DNA of 64,000 bases from assembly GCF_014202335.1 (NCBI RefSeq), contig NZ_JACHGP010000019.1, positions 1 through 64,000 of the forward strand. Direction: 5' to 3'. Each line of letters starts with the position of its first letter. The first letter of the stretch is position 1. Made by a program: the position numbers and the translations under genes. Below are positions 1 through 9,411 of the stretch, piece by piece. A model generated the notes under the pieces. The model was not told the origin of the DNA, ran no database searches, and saw nothing but the letters and a program-made list of their open reading frames with translations. This DNA is from Mycobacterium sp. AZCC_0083 (GTDB lineage Bacteria; Actinomycetota; Actinomycetes; Mycobacteriales; Mycobacteriaceae).

Positions 1-342
1 GCGGCCGGAAACATGATCTCCACGCTCGACGACATGCGGATCTGGGCACGCGCACTGGCCACCGGGGCGCTGCTCAAGCCGGAGACCCAGCGGCAACGCC
101 TCGACACCACGGTGCCGATGAACCCCGAGCAAACTTCCTTCTACGGTTTGGGCATCATCAACGCCGCCGGTTGGATCGGACACGCCGGCGTCATCTTCGG
201 CTATGAAACCATGGCGTTCTACCTTCCCCAGACCCAGACCACCCTCGTCTTCTTCATCAACACCGACGTCCCACAACAGGCCAGCGCGACACTCGCGCAC
301 GCAATCACCAACGTCATCTCCCCCGACCACGTAATCCGCTGA
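1..342 (+). CDS. serine hydrolase / beta-lactamase-family protein, C-terminal part (5' end outside window)
   Basis: Only the last 113 codons are in the window; the frame is open from base 1, so the true start lies upstream. The segment resembles the C-terminal half of class C beta-lactamase-like esterases and D-alanyl-D-alanine carboxypeptidases: a YGLGI strand, then a GHAG motif in the place of the KTG/HxG triad element, followed by a GYETMAFYLP strand and a FFINTD core strand typical of this fold. The N-terminal SxxK nucleophile cannot be seen. Function is probably hydrolysis of an ester or amide substrate, likely in the cell envelope; the substrate cannot be inferred. Confidence 0.7.
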   Translation, partial: AAGNMISTLDDMRIWARALATGALLKPETQRQRLDTTVPMNPEQTSFYGLGIINAAGWIGHAGVIFGYETMAFYLPQTQTTLVFFINTDVPQQASATLAHAITNVISPDHVIR

Positions 343-724
343 TACCGACAAGCGCCATGCCGCTACTTCCGGGCGTGCCAAAGTTTGACTCAGACCGAAT
401 AGGCCAAGAGATGTCGAACTAGCGACCGCCTACTTCGCCCAACATCGAGACCAGCCGCCGGCTGAGTTCTCACACCGAAAGTCTCCGGACTCCCCCGGGG
501 CGGTTCAGGTGTTTTCGCTGTCTCTCCAGACTCACGGCGGGGTTCAGCCTGTTGGCGGACCGTGCGTTGTGTCCCCTCAGGCGGACCACGTTCACAACCC
601 TCGGAGGGTTCAGGAGGTGAACGTCACAGAGGTCCGGGCGCAGGTTGTACGGCCCGCGGTGAACGATTGGCGTGTTTTGCGCGTCTTCATCGGAGACCGT
701 GCCTTCAATCGAGGAGCTATTCCG
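343..724. other. 382-bp intergenic region with a 15-bp palindrome
   Basis: No convincing gene is present; frames open through here are short and compositionally unlike the neighbours. The notable structure is a perfect inverted repeat at 596-610 (arms AACCCTC and GAGGGTT around one G), about 115 bases upstream of the flavin monooxygenase start, plausibly an operator for that gene. Confidence 0.5.
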
Positions 725-1921
725 ATGTCAGCTGCGCTTCGTAACCTTCCGTCACACGCCCCACGCACCGCCCAAGGTGTACTCGCACAGGTCAATACGC
801 TGGTGGGCCAACTACGTGCGCGAGGGCCCGAGACCGAACGACTTCGCCGCATGCATCCCGACAACCTGCGTGACCTGACCGAAGCTGGGGTCTTCCGGCT
901 CGCGATGCCAACCGACGTCGGCGGCTACCAGGCGGAGGAAGACATCGTCGCCGAAGTCCTTGCGCAAATCTCGCGGGGCTGCCCGTCCACCGGCTGGATG
1001 TGCACGATCATGGTGATCAGCAATCTCCTTCCGGCTCTATTGGCCGATGAGGCGGCGGACGAGATATACGCGACGCCCGACCTGAGAATTACCACGACCA
1101 TCGCGCCCACCGGCCAGGCGGCGACTGTCGACGGTGGCTACCATGTCACCGGTCAGTGGGCGTGGAACACCGCTGGCGTCCATAGCAATTGGCTCGCCTC
1201 CGCGTGCGTCGTGCCCGGCGAGGAGGACCGGGGGTTGCGAGTGATGCTGATGCCCACCGCAGAGGTGGAGCATCAGGACAACTGGCACGCAGCCGGAATG
1301 GCGGGAACGGCCACGAACATCGCAACGGTTGGCGATGTGTTCGTCCCTGAATCGCGCACCATCCTTGTCAAAGACCTTGCGGAGGGCCGCTATCCGACAC
1401 GGCGCTACTCACAGTTGCCCTACTTCAACCGGCCATTCGTGATGTACATCAATGCGGGGAGCGCCCCCGCGCTGCTCGGAATGGCACGCGGAGCGATGGA
1501 CTGCTTCATGCAGACTCTGCCGACGCGTGGGGCCATCACCTACACCGCATGGCCGAAAGCCGCCGAGGCTCCCTTGCTGCATCACCAACTGGCCAAGGCA
1601 CAGTACGACCTCGAGGCTGCGGAGATGTTCACGAGTAGGCTCAGCGCGCTCTATCGCGGAGTCCTCCACAGGCCTCCGACGATCATGGAGCGAACGCAGG
1701 CCCGTGGCTACATCGGTCATGTCGCGAGCCTGTCCCGGGCCTGTGTCAATCAGCTATTCGAGGCCAGTAGTGCGTCGCACACCCTGCTCGCCGCCGATAT
1801 CCAGCGGTACTTCCGCGACATAAACGTGCTGCATCAGCATGCGGCGATACAGCCCAACAGCGGCGATGAGGCCTACGGGCGGGTGCTGGCCGGGCTCGAT
1901 CCCAACTCCGAGATCGTCTGA
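725..1921 (+). CDS. acyl-CoA dehydrogenase-family flavin-dependent monooxygenase (HsaA/HpaB-like)
   Basis: A 398-residue protein with the acyl-CoA dehydrogenase fold as used by two-component (group D) flavin monooxygenases that take reduced flavin from a partner reductase, such as HsaA of cholesterol degradation. Visible elements are the N-terminal helical domain (LTEAGVFRLAMPTDVGG), a GCPSTGW segment, the beta-barrel domain with the GQWAWNTAGVHSNW region, and a C-terminal helical domain ending in an IQPNSGDEAYGRVL motif near the expected flavin-side terminus. Position 725 is the start because GAGGAG (711-716) sits eight bases before it; an upstream in-frame extension from 509 is low-quality sequence. 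No reductase partner gene is adjacent, so the oxygenase substrate is unknown. Confidence 0.8.
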   Translation: MSAALRNLPSHAPRTAQGVLAQVNTLVGQLRARGPETERLRRMHPDNLRDLTEAGVFRLAMPTDVGGYQAEEDIVAEVLAQISRGCPSTGWMCTIMVISNLLPALLADEAADEIYATPDLRITTTIAPTGQAATVDGGYHVTGQWAWNTAGVHSNWLASACVVPGEEDRGLRVMLMPTAEVEHQDNWHAAGMAGTATNIATVGDVFVPESRTILVKDLAEGRYPTRRYSQLPYFNRPFVMYINAGSAPALLGMARGAMDCFMQTLPTRGAITYTAWPKAAEAPLLHHQLAKAQYDLEAAEMFTSRLSALYRGVLHRPPTIMERTQARGYIGHVASLSRACVNQLFEASSASHTLLAADIQRYFRDINVLHQHAAIQPNSGDEAYGRVLAGLDPNSEIV

Positions 1922-1922
1922 A

Positions 1923-2162
1923 CTCCGTGTCGTTCCCGTTCGAGCGCGTCGTCGCGGCGGCGATCCCGGTTGCTGCGTCCTCAGGGTAGCCGGAGGATCG
2001 CGGGAACTGTCGGGCGTCGAACACGCGGCGCGCGGGGTCGCCCACGTCTTGCCAGACGCCGAGGACGCGTCTCAACGCCAGCCGGACTCCTCTGACGTCA
2101 TGCGCGTCGTCCATCCCGGCGAATACGGTGGCTTGCATCAGGTAAGCAACGTGCAACCTCAT
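1923..2162 (-). pseudogene. PhzF-like protein remnant
   Basis: A stretch of about 80 codons on the minus strand contains ARQFPRSSGYPEDAATGIAA, which matches the conserved core of a PhzF-family epimerase/isomerase subgroup (GYPEDAATG is normally followed by an alanine-rich helix). The match is confined to this short segment: the N-terminal catalytic part is absent and the sequence after GIAA loses family character before meeting the 3' end of the monooxygenase gene. I infer a decayed gene fragment. It could alternatively be a chance frame, but the motif is long enough to favour homology. Confidence 0.4.
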
Positions 2163-2499
2163 GGGCGCACTTACTACAAGACCCCGACCGGCCCGCGGTC
2201 GGACTGGCAGCCGAACGGGCCAGCCGTTCATCGTCCAATGGTGGTCGGGGAATTCGCGGGCAATGCAATTATTCGCCGTCTCTGCAAATAGGCGCCGAGC
2301 GTGCCAATGGCAGCCATTCGCTGCCGTGCTTGCCGGGTCGAGCGCGCTCGTATTCAAATTAGCGAGCCGTCATCGTCATTCGCCAGAAGCCCCAAAATCA
2401 TCGGATGATTCCGACTACTTCCCATCAGAAAAGTTGGTACGCTCCGTTCGCCCACGCGCAGGAGCGGAGCGAAAGCCTTTGAGCCCAGGGGGATTCAAC
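2163..2499. other. 337-bp upstream region of the PE-PPE hydrolase gene
   Basis: No gene recognised. The stretch from about 2255 to 2450 is visibly richer in A and T than its surroundings, as expected for a promoter region of the downstream secreted hydrolase or for foreign DNA. Open frames through it on the plus strand join the PE-PPE gene but show no conserved sequence. Confidence 0.4.
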
Positions 2500-4227
2500 G
2501 TGCCCAACTATCGCAAAGCCACTTCCCGCGGACTCCTGAAGTCGGCCCGCTACCTCATCGTCACGTTGGTTCTGGCGATCGTCGCTTCGCTCGTGGCGAT
2601 ATCAACGTTCACCGGGGCGATCAGCCGGGCAGCCAATTATGCGTTGGCCGTACCTGGGACCGGCAACCCGACGCCGACCACTAGCTTCATAAACGCCGAG
2701 GTCAGAAACTTCATCACCCCAACCAACCCGGGCTGTGGCTCCAACTTGAACAACCCCCCGCCCAACCCCAGCTGCACCCAAGTAGCTGTCGACTACCCCG
2801 CATCGTTCTGGCCGATCATCTTGTTCGGCCTGAAACAGCTGACCTCGGATACGTGGAATGCGTCCGTGTCGACCGGCGTTCAAAATCTCGGGACCCAGCT
2901 TGCTGATGTGTATTCGGCTGATCCGACGGGCCATTTCTATTTAACCGGCTATTCACAGGGCGCCACCGTCCTCAGCTACTTCAAACGCAGTTACCCCACC
3001 AACCCCACGAGTCAGGGGTTGCCCCCGCTGAACCAGGTGACGTTCGTAATGGCCGCTAACCCGAATCGACCGAACGGCGGCCTTTTCATGCGGCCCGGAA
3101 TCTTCGGCGCCTTTGACATCCCGATCCTGGACGCGACGGTGGGCATACCGGCGCCGACCGACACCGGAGTGAAGACCACCGATATCGCGATCCAGTACGA
3201 CGGCGTCTCGGACTTCCCCGAATATCCAATCAACCTGCTGGCCGATATCAACGCGCTCGCCGGCCTCCTTTTCATCCACCCCACCTACGTGAACCCGAAC
3301 AGCAGCCACCCGAACGGGCATCCGTACGGGTACACCCTGGATCAGTTCACTGCCGCTGTCACCGCCGCCCAGCAAGCCGCTGATAACGGCCAATGCACCG
3401 ACGCCGTCAATTGCCAGCAGTTCGGCGACACCACCTACATCACGCTTCCCACGACGAACCTGCCGATCCTGGCGCCGCTGCGCTACCTGGGCGAGCAAAC
3501 CGGCCTCTCGTTCCTGACAAGACCGCTCGCCGATCTGGTTGAGCCGGTCATGAAGGTACTCATCGAGACCGCCTACGACCGCACCAGCTATGGCACACCT
3601 ACCCCCTTCCATCTGATCCCGATCATCAACCCGGTCACCCTCGCCGTCAGTCTGGTCGCCGCAACCCTGCAGGGCATCAGCGACGCGATCGGCGATATCG
3701 TTGGCACCCGGCCGACGCCCCCACCCACCCAGGACCCGTTCGCCGCGGCGGCATCCCTCTTGTCCGGCTCCGACGGTCCACCAGCACCCAACAGCACCCC
3801 GCCAGCCCAGCTGACCCCTAACGCGTTGACTCCAAAAGCATTGACGGCCAACGTGTTGTCGTCGACCTCGCCGTTGAGATCCAGCACCCCGTCCGGCTCC
3901 GGCACCACCACGCCGGCGGCCAGCCAGTCGGAGACCCCCGCCATCACGCCCGCCGACAGCCAGTCGAAGCCCCCCGCCATCACGCCCGCCGACAGCCAGT
4001 CGAAGCCCCCCACCACCACGCCCGCCGACAGCCAGTCGAAGCCCCCCACCACCACGCCCGCCGACAGCCAGTCGAAGCCCCCCACCACATCTGGGACCCC
4101 CACCACCTCCGGCACCGAATCATCGACGATCAACGTGACTTCTGGCGCCAAGTCGACGCCCAGCACCAAAGCCAAAAGCAATCCAACAGGCACGGACACC
4201 GCGGTAGTCAACACTTCCGCGACATGA
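2500..4227 (+). CDS. PE-PPE-domain alpha/beta serine hydrolase with C-terminal repeat tail
   Basis: A 575-residue exported protein. Residues about 17-45 form an uncleaved-looking membrane anchor or signal (LIVTLVLAIVASLVA). Residues about 48-380 match the PE-PPE domain, an alpha/beta hydrolase (cutinase/esterase-like) of mycobacterial envelope proteins, with the nucleophile elbow GYSQG (Ser152) and Cys pairs typical of secreted hydrolases. It has no N-terminal PE or PPE domain. The C-terminal third is Pro/Thr/Ser-rich and contains five 12-residue units of the form TPADSQSKPPTT. GTG at 2500 is chosen because AGGGGGA lies just upstream and the hydrophobic segment follows; the frame is open further upstream without conserved sequence. 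The substrate is probably a short-chain ester or envelope lipid. Confidence 0.85.
   Translation: MPNYRKATSRGLLKSARYLIVTLVLAIVASLVAISTFTGAISRAANYALAVPGTGNPTPTTSFINAEVRNFITPTNPGCGSNLNNPPPNPSCTQVAVDYPASFWPIILFGLKQLTSDTWNASVSTGVQNLGTQLADVYSADPTGHFYLTGYSQGATVLSYFKRSYPTNPTSQGLPPLNQVTFVMAANPNRPNGGLFMRPGIFGAFDIPILDATVGIPAPTDTGVKTTDIAIQYDGVSDFPEYPINLLADINALAGLLFIHPTYVNPNSSHPNGHPYGYTLDQFTAAVTAAQQAADNGQCTDAVNCQQFGDTTYITLPTTNLPILAPLRYLGEQTGLSFLTRPLADLVEPVMKVLIETAYDRTSYGTPTPFHLIPIINPVTLAVSLVAATLQGISDAIGDIVGTRPTPPPTQDPFAAAASLLSGSDGPPAPNSTPPAQLTPNALTPKALTANVLSSTSPLRSSTPSGSGTTTPAASQSETPAITPADSQSKPPAITPADSQSKPPTTTPADSQSKPPTTTPADSQSKPPTTSGTPTTSGTESSTINVTSGAKSTPSTKAKSNPTGTDTAVVNTSAT
3910..4089 (+). repeat. 36-bp tandem repeat inside the PE-PPE hydrolase gene
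   Basis: Five in-frame 36-bp units (3910-3945, 3946-3981, 3982-4017, 4018-4053, 4054-4089). The first is degenerate; units 2-5 are nearly identical and differ only at the last two codons (Ala-Ile or Thr-Thr). The near identity at DNA level suggests recent slippage or unequal recombination, giving a variable-length Pro/Ser/Thr linker. Confidence 0.95.
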
Positions 4228-4324
4228 TCGCGCGAGCGGGCGTCGCGATGACGAGTTAGCAAGGCCATTACTGGCGCATCTCGACAGCCAACGCCGCGGC
4301 CACATCCGCCCGGTGACGTCCGGG

Positions 4325-4330
4325 GATACT
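4325..4330 (+). promoter_or_regulatory. -10-like hexamer for leaderless Nudix mRNA
   Basis: GATACT lies exactly six bases before the GTG at 4337, the spacing seen for mycobacterial leaderless transcripts. It supports 4337 rather than 4313 as the start codon. Confidence 0.4.
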
Positions 4331-4336
4331 GGACGG

Positions 4337-4885
4337 GTGGATCCCATCTCGCGCGTTGCCTCAAGGGAGGTTTACCGGAACCCGTGGATGATCGTCCGGG
4401 AGGACGACGTCCGCCGACAGGACGGCAGCCCCGGAATCTACGGCGTCATCGACAAGCCGACCTACGCGCTGGTGATCGCCAGGGACGGCGACCGTTTCCG
4501 CCTCGTCGAGCAATTCCGGTATCCGATCGGTCTGCGCCGCTGGGAGTTTCCGCAGGGCACGGCCCCTGGGACGCTCGACGGCAAGGAGCCGCCGCCTGCC
4601 GACCTCGCCGCGCGCGAACTGCGGGAGGAGACGGGTCTGCGCGCAACGTCGATGGTGATTCTCGGCCAGCTCGACGTCGCACCCGGCATGAGCAGCCAGC
4701 GCGGCTGGGTGTTCCTGGCCACCGGGATCACCGAAGGAGACCACGACCGCGAGCCCGAGGAACAGGACATGCACAGCGCCTGGTTCACCGGGGAGCAGAT
4801 CGAGCGCATGATCATCGACGGCATCATCACCGACGCGCAGACCATCGCGGCGTGGACGCTGCTGCGGCTGACCCAGCCCGACTAG
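4337..4885 (+). CDS. Nudix hydrolase (ADP-ribose pyrophosphatase-like)
   Basis: A 182-residue Nudix protein. The Nudix box is complete but has a longer-than-usual loop after the first glycine: the core AARELREETGL carries the REXXEE metal ligands, preceded by RWEFPQGTAPG. The N-terminal part (VYRNPWMIVREDDVR, then YGVIDKP) and the VEQFRYP strand resemble ADP-ribose/NDP-sugar pyrophosphatases, so hydrolysis of a nucleoside diphosphate linked to a sugar is the likely reaction. The GTG at 4337 is preferred to the GTG at 4313 because a -10-like hexamer sits six bases upstream. The 3' end overlaps the convergent SDR gene by four bases. Confidence 0.85.
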   Translation: MDPISRVASREVYRNPWMIVREDDVRRQDGSPGIYGVIDKPTYALVIARDGDRFRLVEQFRYPIGLRRWEFPQGTAPGTLDGKEPPPADLAARELREETGLRATSMVILGQLDVAPGMSSQRGWVFLATGITEGDHDREPEEQDMHSAWFTGEQIERMIIDGIITDAQTIAAWTLLRLTQPD

Positions 4886-5736
4886 GCGTCGAAGGCCACC
4901 GACCGGCCGACTGTCTCCCAGGCCGCCAGCTCGGCCTTGGCATCGTCGAGCACCGCACCGATGAGGTCGACGGCGTCGGTGCCCAACGCCAGCCGAAGAG
5001 GCGGATCGTCGGAGGCCAACGCGTTCAGGATGGCCGCCGCGGCCTTGGCAGGATCGCCTGGCTGCTTGCCGTCGTCGTCGGGCATCCCGGTGCGCAACTT
5101 CTCGATCTGGTCGTCGTAGGCGGCGATCGGGGTGGCCACCAACAGCGCGCCCGGCCCGTTGAACGACGTCCGGAAGGCGCCAGGTTCGACGATGAGCACC
5201 CGGATGCCGAAGCCACCGACTTCCTTGGCCAACGCCTCCGACCAGCCCTCGAGTGCGAACTTGGTCGCCGAGTAGCCGCCGACACCCGGGAACGTGAACC
5301 GGCCGCCCATGCTGCTCATCTGCACGATCGCGCCGGAGCCGCGCTCACGCATCTGCGGCAACAGCGCGCGGGTCAACGCCGCCGGCCCGAAGAAGTGCAG
5401 GTCCATCAGATCGCGCAGTTGTTCGTCGGAGGTCTCCTCGGCGGCTCCGATCGCGCCGCGCCCTGCGTTGTTCACCAGCACGTCGACTCGACCGTGGCTG
5501 GCCAGCACCTCGTCGACGGCGGCGGCGATGCGGTCGCGCTCGGTGATGTCGAGGCGCAGTGGGCTCACCCGATCGGGCGCGACGGCCGTCAGGTCGGCGA
5601 GCGTCTCGGGTCGGCGGGCGGCGGCGACCACGGTGTCACCGGCCGCCAGCGCCGCCTCCGCGATGGCCCGGCCGAAGCCGGAGTTGGCACCGGTGACGAG
5701 CCAGACCCGGGCGCCGTCGGAAGTCGGTTCATTCAT
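4882..5736 (-). CDS. short-chain dehydrogenase/reductase (SDR)
   Basis: A 284-residue classical SDR. It has the Rossmann glycine motif TGANSGFG near residue 15, the NNAG motif, a catalytic serine in VQMSSMGG and the YSATK catalytic Tyr/Lys pair, followed by the PGAFRTSF segment. The TGxxxGxG plus an Arg-rich region after beta-2 (AARRPE) suggests NADP(H) preference. The length is about 30 residues beyond the 250-residue norm, typical of the SDR subgroup often annotated as ketoreductase or retinol-dehydrogenase-like. It converges on the Nudix gene with a four-base overlap; no operon partner indicates the substrate. Confidence 0.85.
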   Translation of the reverse strand: MNEPTSDGARVWLVTGANSGFGRAIAEAALAAGDTVVAAARRPETLADLTAVAPDRVSPLRLDITERDRIAAAVDEVLASHGRVDVLVNNAGRGAIGAAEETSDEQLRDLMDLHFFGPAALTRALLPQMRERGSGAIVQMSSMGGRFTFPGVGGYSATKFALEGWSEALAKEVGGFGIRVLIVEPGAFRTSFNGPGALLVATPIAAYDDQIEKLRTGMPDDDGKQPGDPAKAAAAILNALASDDPPLRLALGTDAVDLIGAVLDDAKAELAAWETVGRSVAFDA

Positions 5737-5893
5737 GGCTCCTGTTATTCCAGCCCCGGCTGTCGCTGTCTACCAGCAATCTCCACGTGATCTCCACACG
5801 GCCTCCAAGTCCCGCGTCCAGCGAAACGGCACGATTTCATCCATCAAGAACTCCTGCGAGCCGACCTCCAGCTCGCCCATCGAGAGGTCCACC

Positions 5894-6178
5894 ATGAGCA
5901 AGTTCATCGCCACGACAGCGGCTTTCGGCGCCCTCGCCGCGGCGGCGTTGGGTCTGGCAGGCACGGCGGCAGCGTTTCCCCAGGGCGGGACCGCAGCCGA
6001 CACCGCGGCCACCCTGTCCGCCGAGGGCTACCGGGTGGCGTTCAACGGCAGCGTGTCGGCCCCGTTGTCGGAGTGCGCCGTGACGGGCACCCATCCAAGC
6101 CTCGACGCCGCGGCCACCCGCGCAGAGAAGGAGAACACCACCGTCTTCATCGACGTGTCGTGCCCATCGAAGGATTGA
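5894..6178 (+). CDS. small secreted protein
   Basis: A 94-residue protein with a clear Sec signal peptide: MSKFIATTAAFGALAAAALG followed by a small-residue cleavage region around GTAAA-FP. The mature part is about 65 residues with two cysteines (SECAV and VSCPS) likely to form a disulfide in the envelope. GAGAGG (5882-5887) seven bases before ATG 5894 supports the start. Similar small exported proteins are common in mycobacteria and mostly lack a known role; none can be assigned here. Confidence 0.75.
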   Translation: MSKFIATTAAFGALAAAALGLAGTAAAFPQGGTAADTAATLSAEGYRVAFNGSVSAPLSECAVTGTHPSLDAAATRAEKENTTVFIDVSCPSKD

Positions 6179-6196
6179 CCAGACGTAGCGCGCCAG

Positions 6197-6202
6197 TAGG
6201 TT
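6197..6202 (+). promoter_or_regulatory. TANNNT -10 hexamer for leaderless NTF2-like gene
   Basis: TAGGTT is followed by six bases and then the GTG start at 6209, the leaderless-transcript arrangement. Confidence 0.45.
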
Positions 6203-6208
6203 CGAGGT

Positions 6209-6601
6209 GTGAGCGACGACGACGAGATCCGCGACCTGATCACCGGTTGGACCACCGCCGTACGTAGCTGCGACCTCGAAGGGGTACTGGCGCGCCACGA
6301 TCCCGACATCGTGATGTTCGACGTACCGCCGCCGTTCCGAGGGGTCCGCGGCATCGACGAATACCGCGAGTCGTGGGGACCGTTCTTCGAGTGGCTCGAC
6401 CAGGGTGCGGTGTTCGAGCTCGTCGATCTCGACGTGGTGGCGGGCACTGACGTGGCGTTCGCGTACGCGCTGCTGCGGTGCGGCATGCCCGCCGACTTCG
6501 ACTCCGAACCGGACAACCGGTTGCGGGTGACGGTCGGCCTATGCAAGCGCGACGGCCATTGGGTCGTTACGCACGAGCATCATTCGTTCCCCATGGCCTA
6601 A
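6209..6601 (+). CDS. SnoaL/NTF2-like (ketosteroid-isomerase fold) protein
   Basis: A 130-residue protein of the SnoaL-like NTF2 superfamily. The N-terminal helix (DEIRDLITGWTTAVRSCDLEGVLARHD) followed by DIVMFDVPPPFRGVRGIDEYR is the family signature, and the C-terminal strands end in GHWVVTHEHHSFP. Such cone-shaped alpha+beta barrels act as isomerases, cyclases, dehydratases or ligand-binding proteins, and often carry a catalytic Asp or His in the pocket; the reaction cannot be predicted. The GTG start is supported by a TANNNT hexamer six bases upstream. The gene stands alone and converges on pruB. Confidence 0.8.
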   Translation: MSDDDEIRDLITGWTTAVRSCDLEGVLARHDPDIVMFDVPPPFRGVRGIDEYRESWGPFFEWLDQGAVFELVDLDVVAGTDVAFAYALLRCGMPADFDSEPDNRLRVTVGLCKRDGHWVVTHEHHSFPMA

Positions 6602-6616
6602 CCCCGAGCCTGCTGG

Positions 6617-6648
6617 GAGATCGTGAATTCGACGAGAATCGCGATCTC
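6617..6648. terminator. candidate bidirectional terminator between NTF2-like gene and pruB
   Basis: Inverted repeat GAGATCG (6617-6623) and CGATCTC (6642-6648) with an 18-base loop, lying in the convergent gap. There is no U-tract, which is common for mycobacterial terminators. Confidence 0.35.
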
Positions 6649-6685
6649 TCCGCAGTCTCGGCGGTGGAGGGGTGAGGGCCGATGG

Positions 6686-7680
6686 TCAGTGCCGCTCGGC
6701 CAGTGCCCGCAGGAAGAACGTCAGGTTGGCGGGACGCTCGGCGAGGCGGCGCACGAAGTAGCCGTACCACTGCGTGCCGAACGGCACGTACACCCGCACG
6801 TGGTTCCCGTCAGCGGCAAGCCTGCGCTGCTCGGGGTCCCGGATGCCGTACAGCATCTGGTACTCGAAACCATCGACGCCGCGGTTGAATTCGCGGGTCA
6901 ACCCGGGGACCGCGTCGATGATCTCCGGGTCGTGCGAGGCGATCATCGGGTAACCCGAGCCGGCCATCAGGACGCGCAGGCAGCGTAGGTAGGAGTCGGT
7001 GACGTCCTCGCGGTCGCGGAAGGCCACCGATGCGGGCTCGTCGTAGGCGCCCTTGCACAACCGGATCCGCACACCGGAGGCGGCGAACTCCTCGCAGTCG
7101 GCGTGGGTCCGCTTCAGGTAGGCCTGCAGCACCGTGCCCAGCCAGTCGAAGTCGGTCCGCAGATCGCGCACGATCGACAACGTCGAGTCGGTGGTGGTGT
7201 GGTCCTCGGCGTCCACCGTCACCCAGGCGCCGACGTCGCGGGCCTTCTCGCAGATGGTGTGCGCGTTCTCGTAGGCGATCTTCTCACCGTCGCGCGGCAG
7301 CGCCTGGCCGAGTGCGGACAGCTTCAACGAGACCTCCAACGGCCTTGGGCCATCGGCGTTCTCCTCGCGGCGTCCGAGTGCGTCGAGCAGTTCCAGGTAG
7401 GCCCGCATCGTGGCCTCGGCGGCGTCGGCGTCGGTGACGTCCTCGCCGAGGTAGTCGACCGATACGAACCGCCGCGAGTCCCGCAGCTCGCCGACCGACG
7501 TCAGCGCCTCGGGAACGGTCTCGCCGGGCACGAAGCGGTGCACCACCTCGCGGGTGACCGGCATGCGCTCAGAGACGCGGCGCAATCCGTCCGATCGGGC
7601 GGCGGCCAGGATGACGGGCCGCGCGACCCCCTGGAAGGTGCGATGAGCGCTTGCGCGAAGAGCCGAGGACACGGTCATCG

Positions 7681-7684
<4 letters not shown>
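6686..7684 (-). CDS. pruB: proline dehydrogenase
   Basis: A 332-residue PutA-type proline dehydrogenase that oxidises L-proline to delta-1-pyrroline-5-carboxylate with FAD, passing electrons to the respiratory chain. Family motifs are present: EVSLKLSALG, WVTVDAEDHTTTDSTL, LGTVLQAYLKRT, RIRLCKGAY, MIASHDPEI, FEYQMLYGIRD and the C-terminal VPFGTQWYGYFVRRLAERPANL. The ATG at 7684 overlaps the pruA stop in an ATGA arrangement; an ATG at 7678 is better spaced from GGAGG and may be the actual initiator. Translational coupling with pruA fits the two-step pathway proline to glutamate. In M. tuberculosis the equivalents are Rv1188 and Rv1187. Confidence 0.95.
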
Positions 7685-9327
<1,643 letters not shown>

Positions 9328-9349
9328 GTGCACAACGATCTCGCACCGA

Positions 9350-9368
9350 GGCCACCAAACCTTTGGCC
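9350..9368. promoter_or_regulatory. inverted repeat in the pruA/pruC divergent promoter
   Basis: CCAAA (9355-9359) and TTTGG (9362-9366) form a palindrome around CC, extended by flanking GGCC on both sides with one unpaired base. It lies midway in the 84-bp gap between the pruA and pruC starts and is the natural candidate for a PruC binding site. Confidence 0.45.
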
Positions 9369-9397
9369 GATCCGACAAGCTGTGAGGCCCGTGTCAG

Positions 9398-9403
9398 TAA
9401 GAT
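9398..9403 (+). promoter_or_regulatory. -10 hexamer for pruC
   Basis: TAAGAT lies eight bases before the pruC ATG at 9412, consistent with a very short or absent 5' leader. Confidence 0.35.
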
Positions 9404-9411
9404 CACACAAC

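Noticed and set aside
509..724. N-terminal extension of the flavin monooxygenase
   Set aside because: The added 72 residues have no domain character and a good ribosome binding site precedes 725.
3910..4089. 36-bp direct repeats considered as a CRISPR array
   Set aside because: The units are contiguous without spacers and in frame with a Pro/Ser/Thr-rich protein tail.
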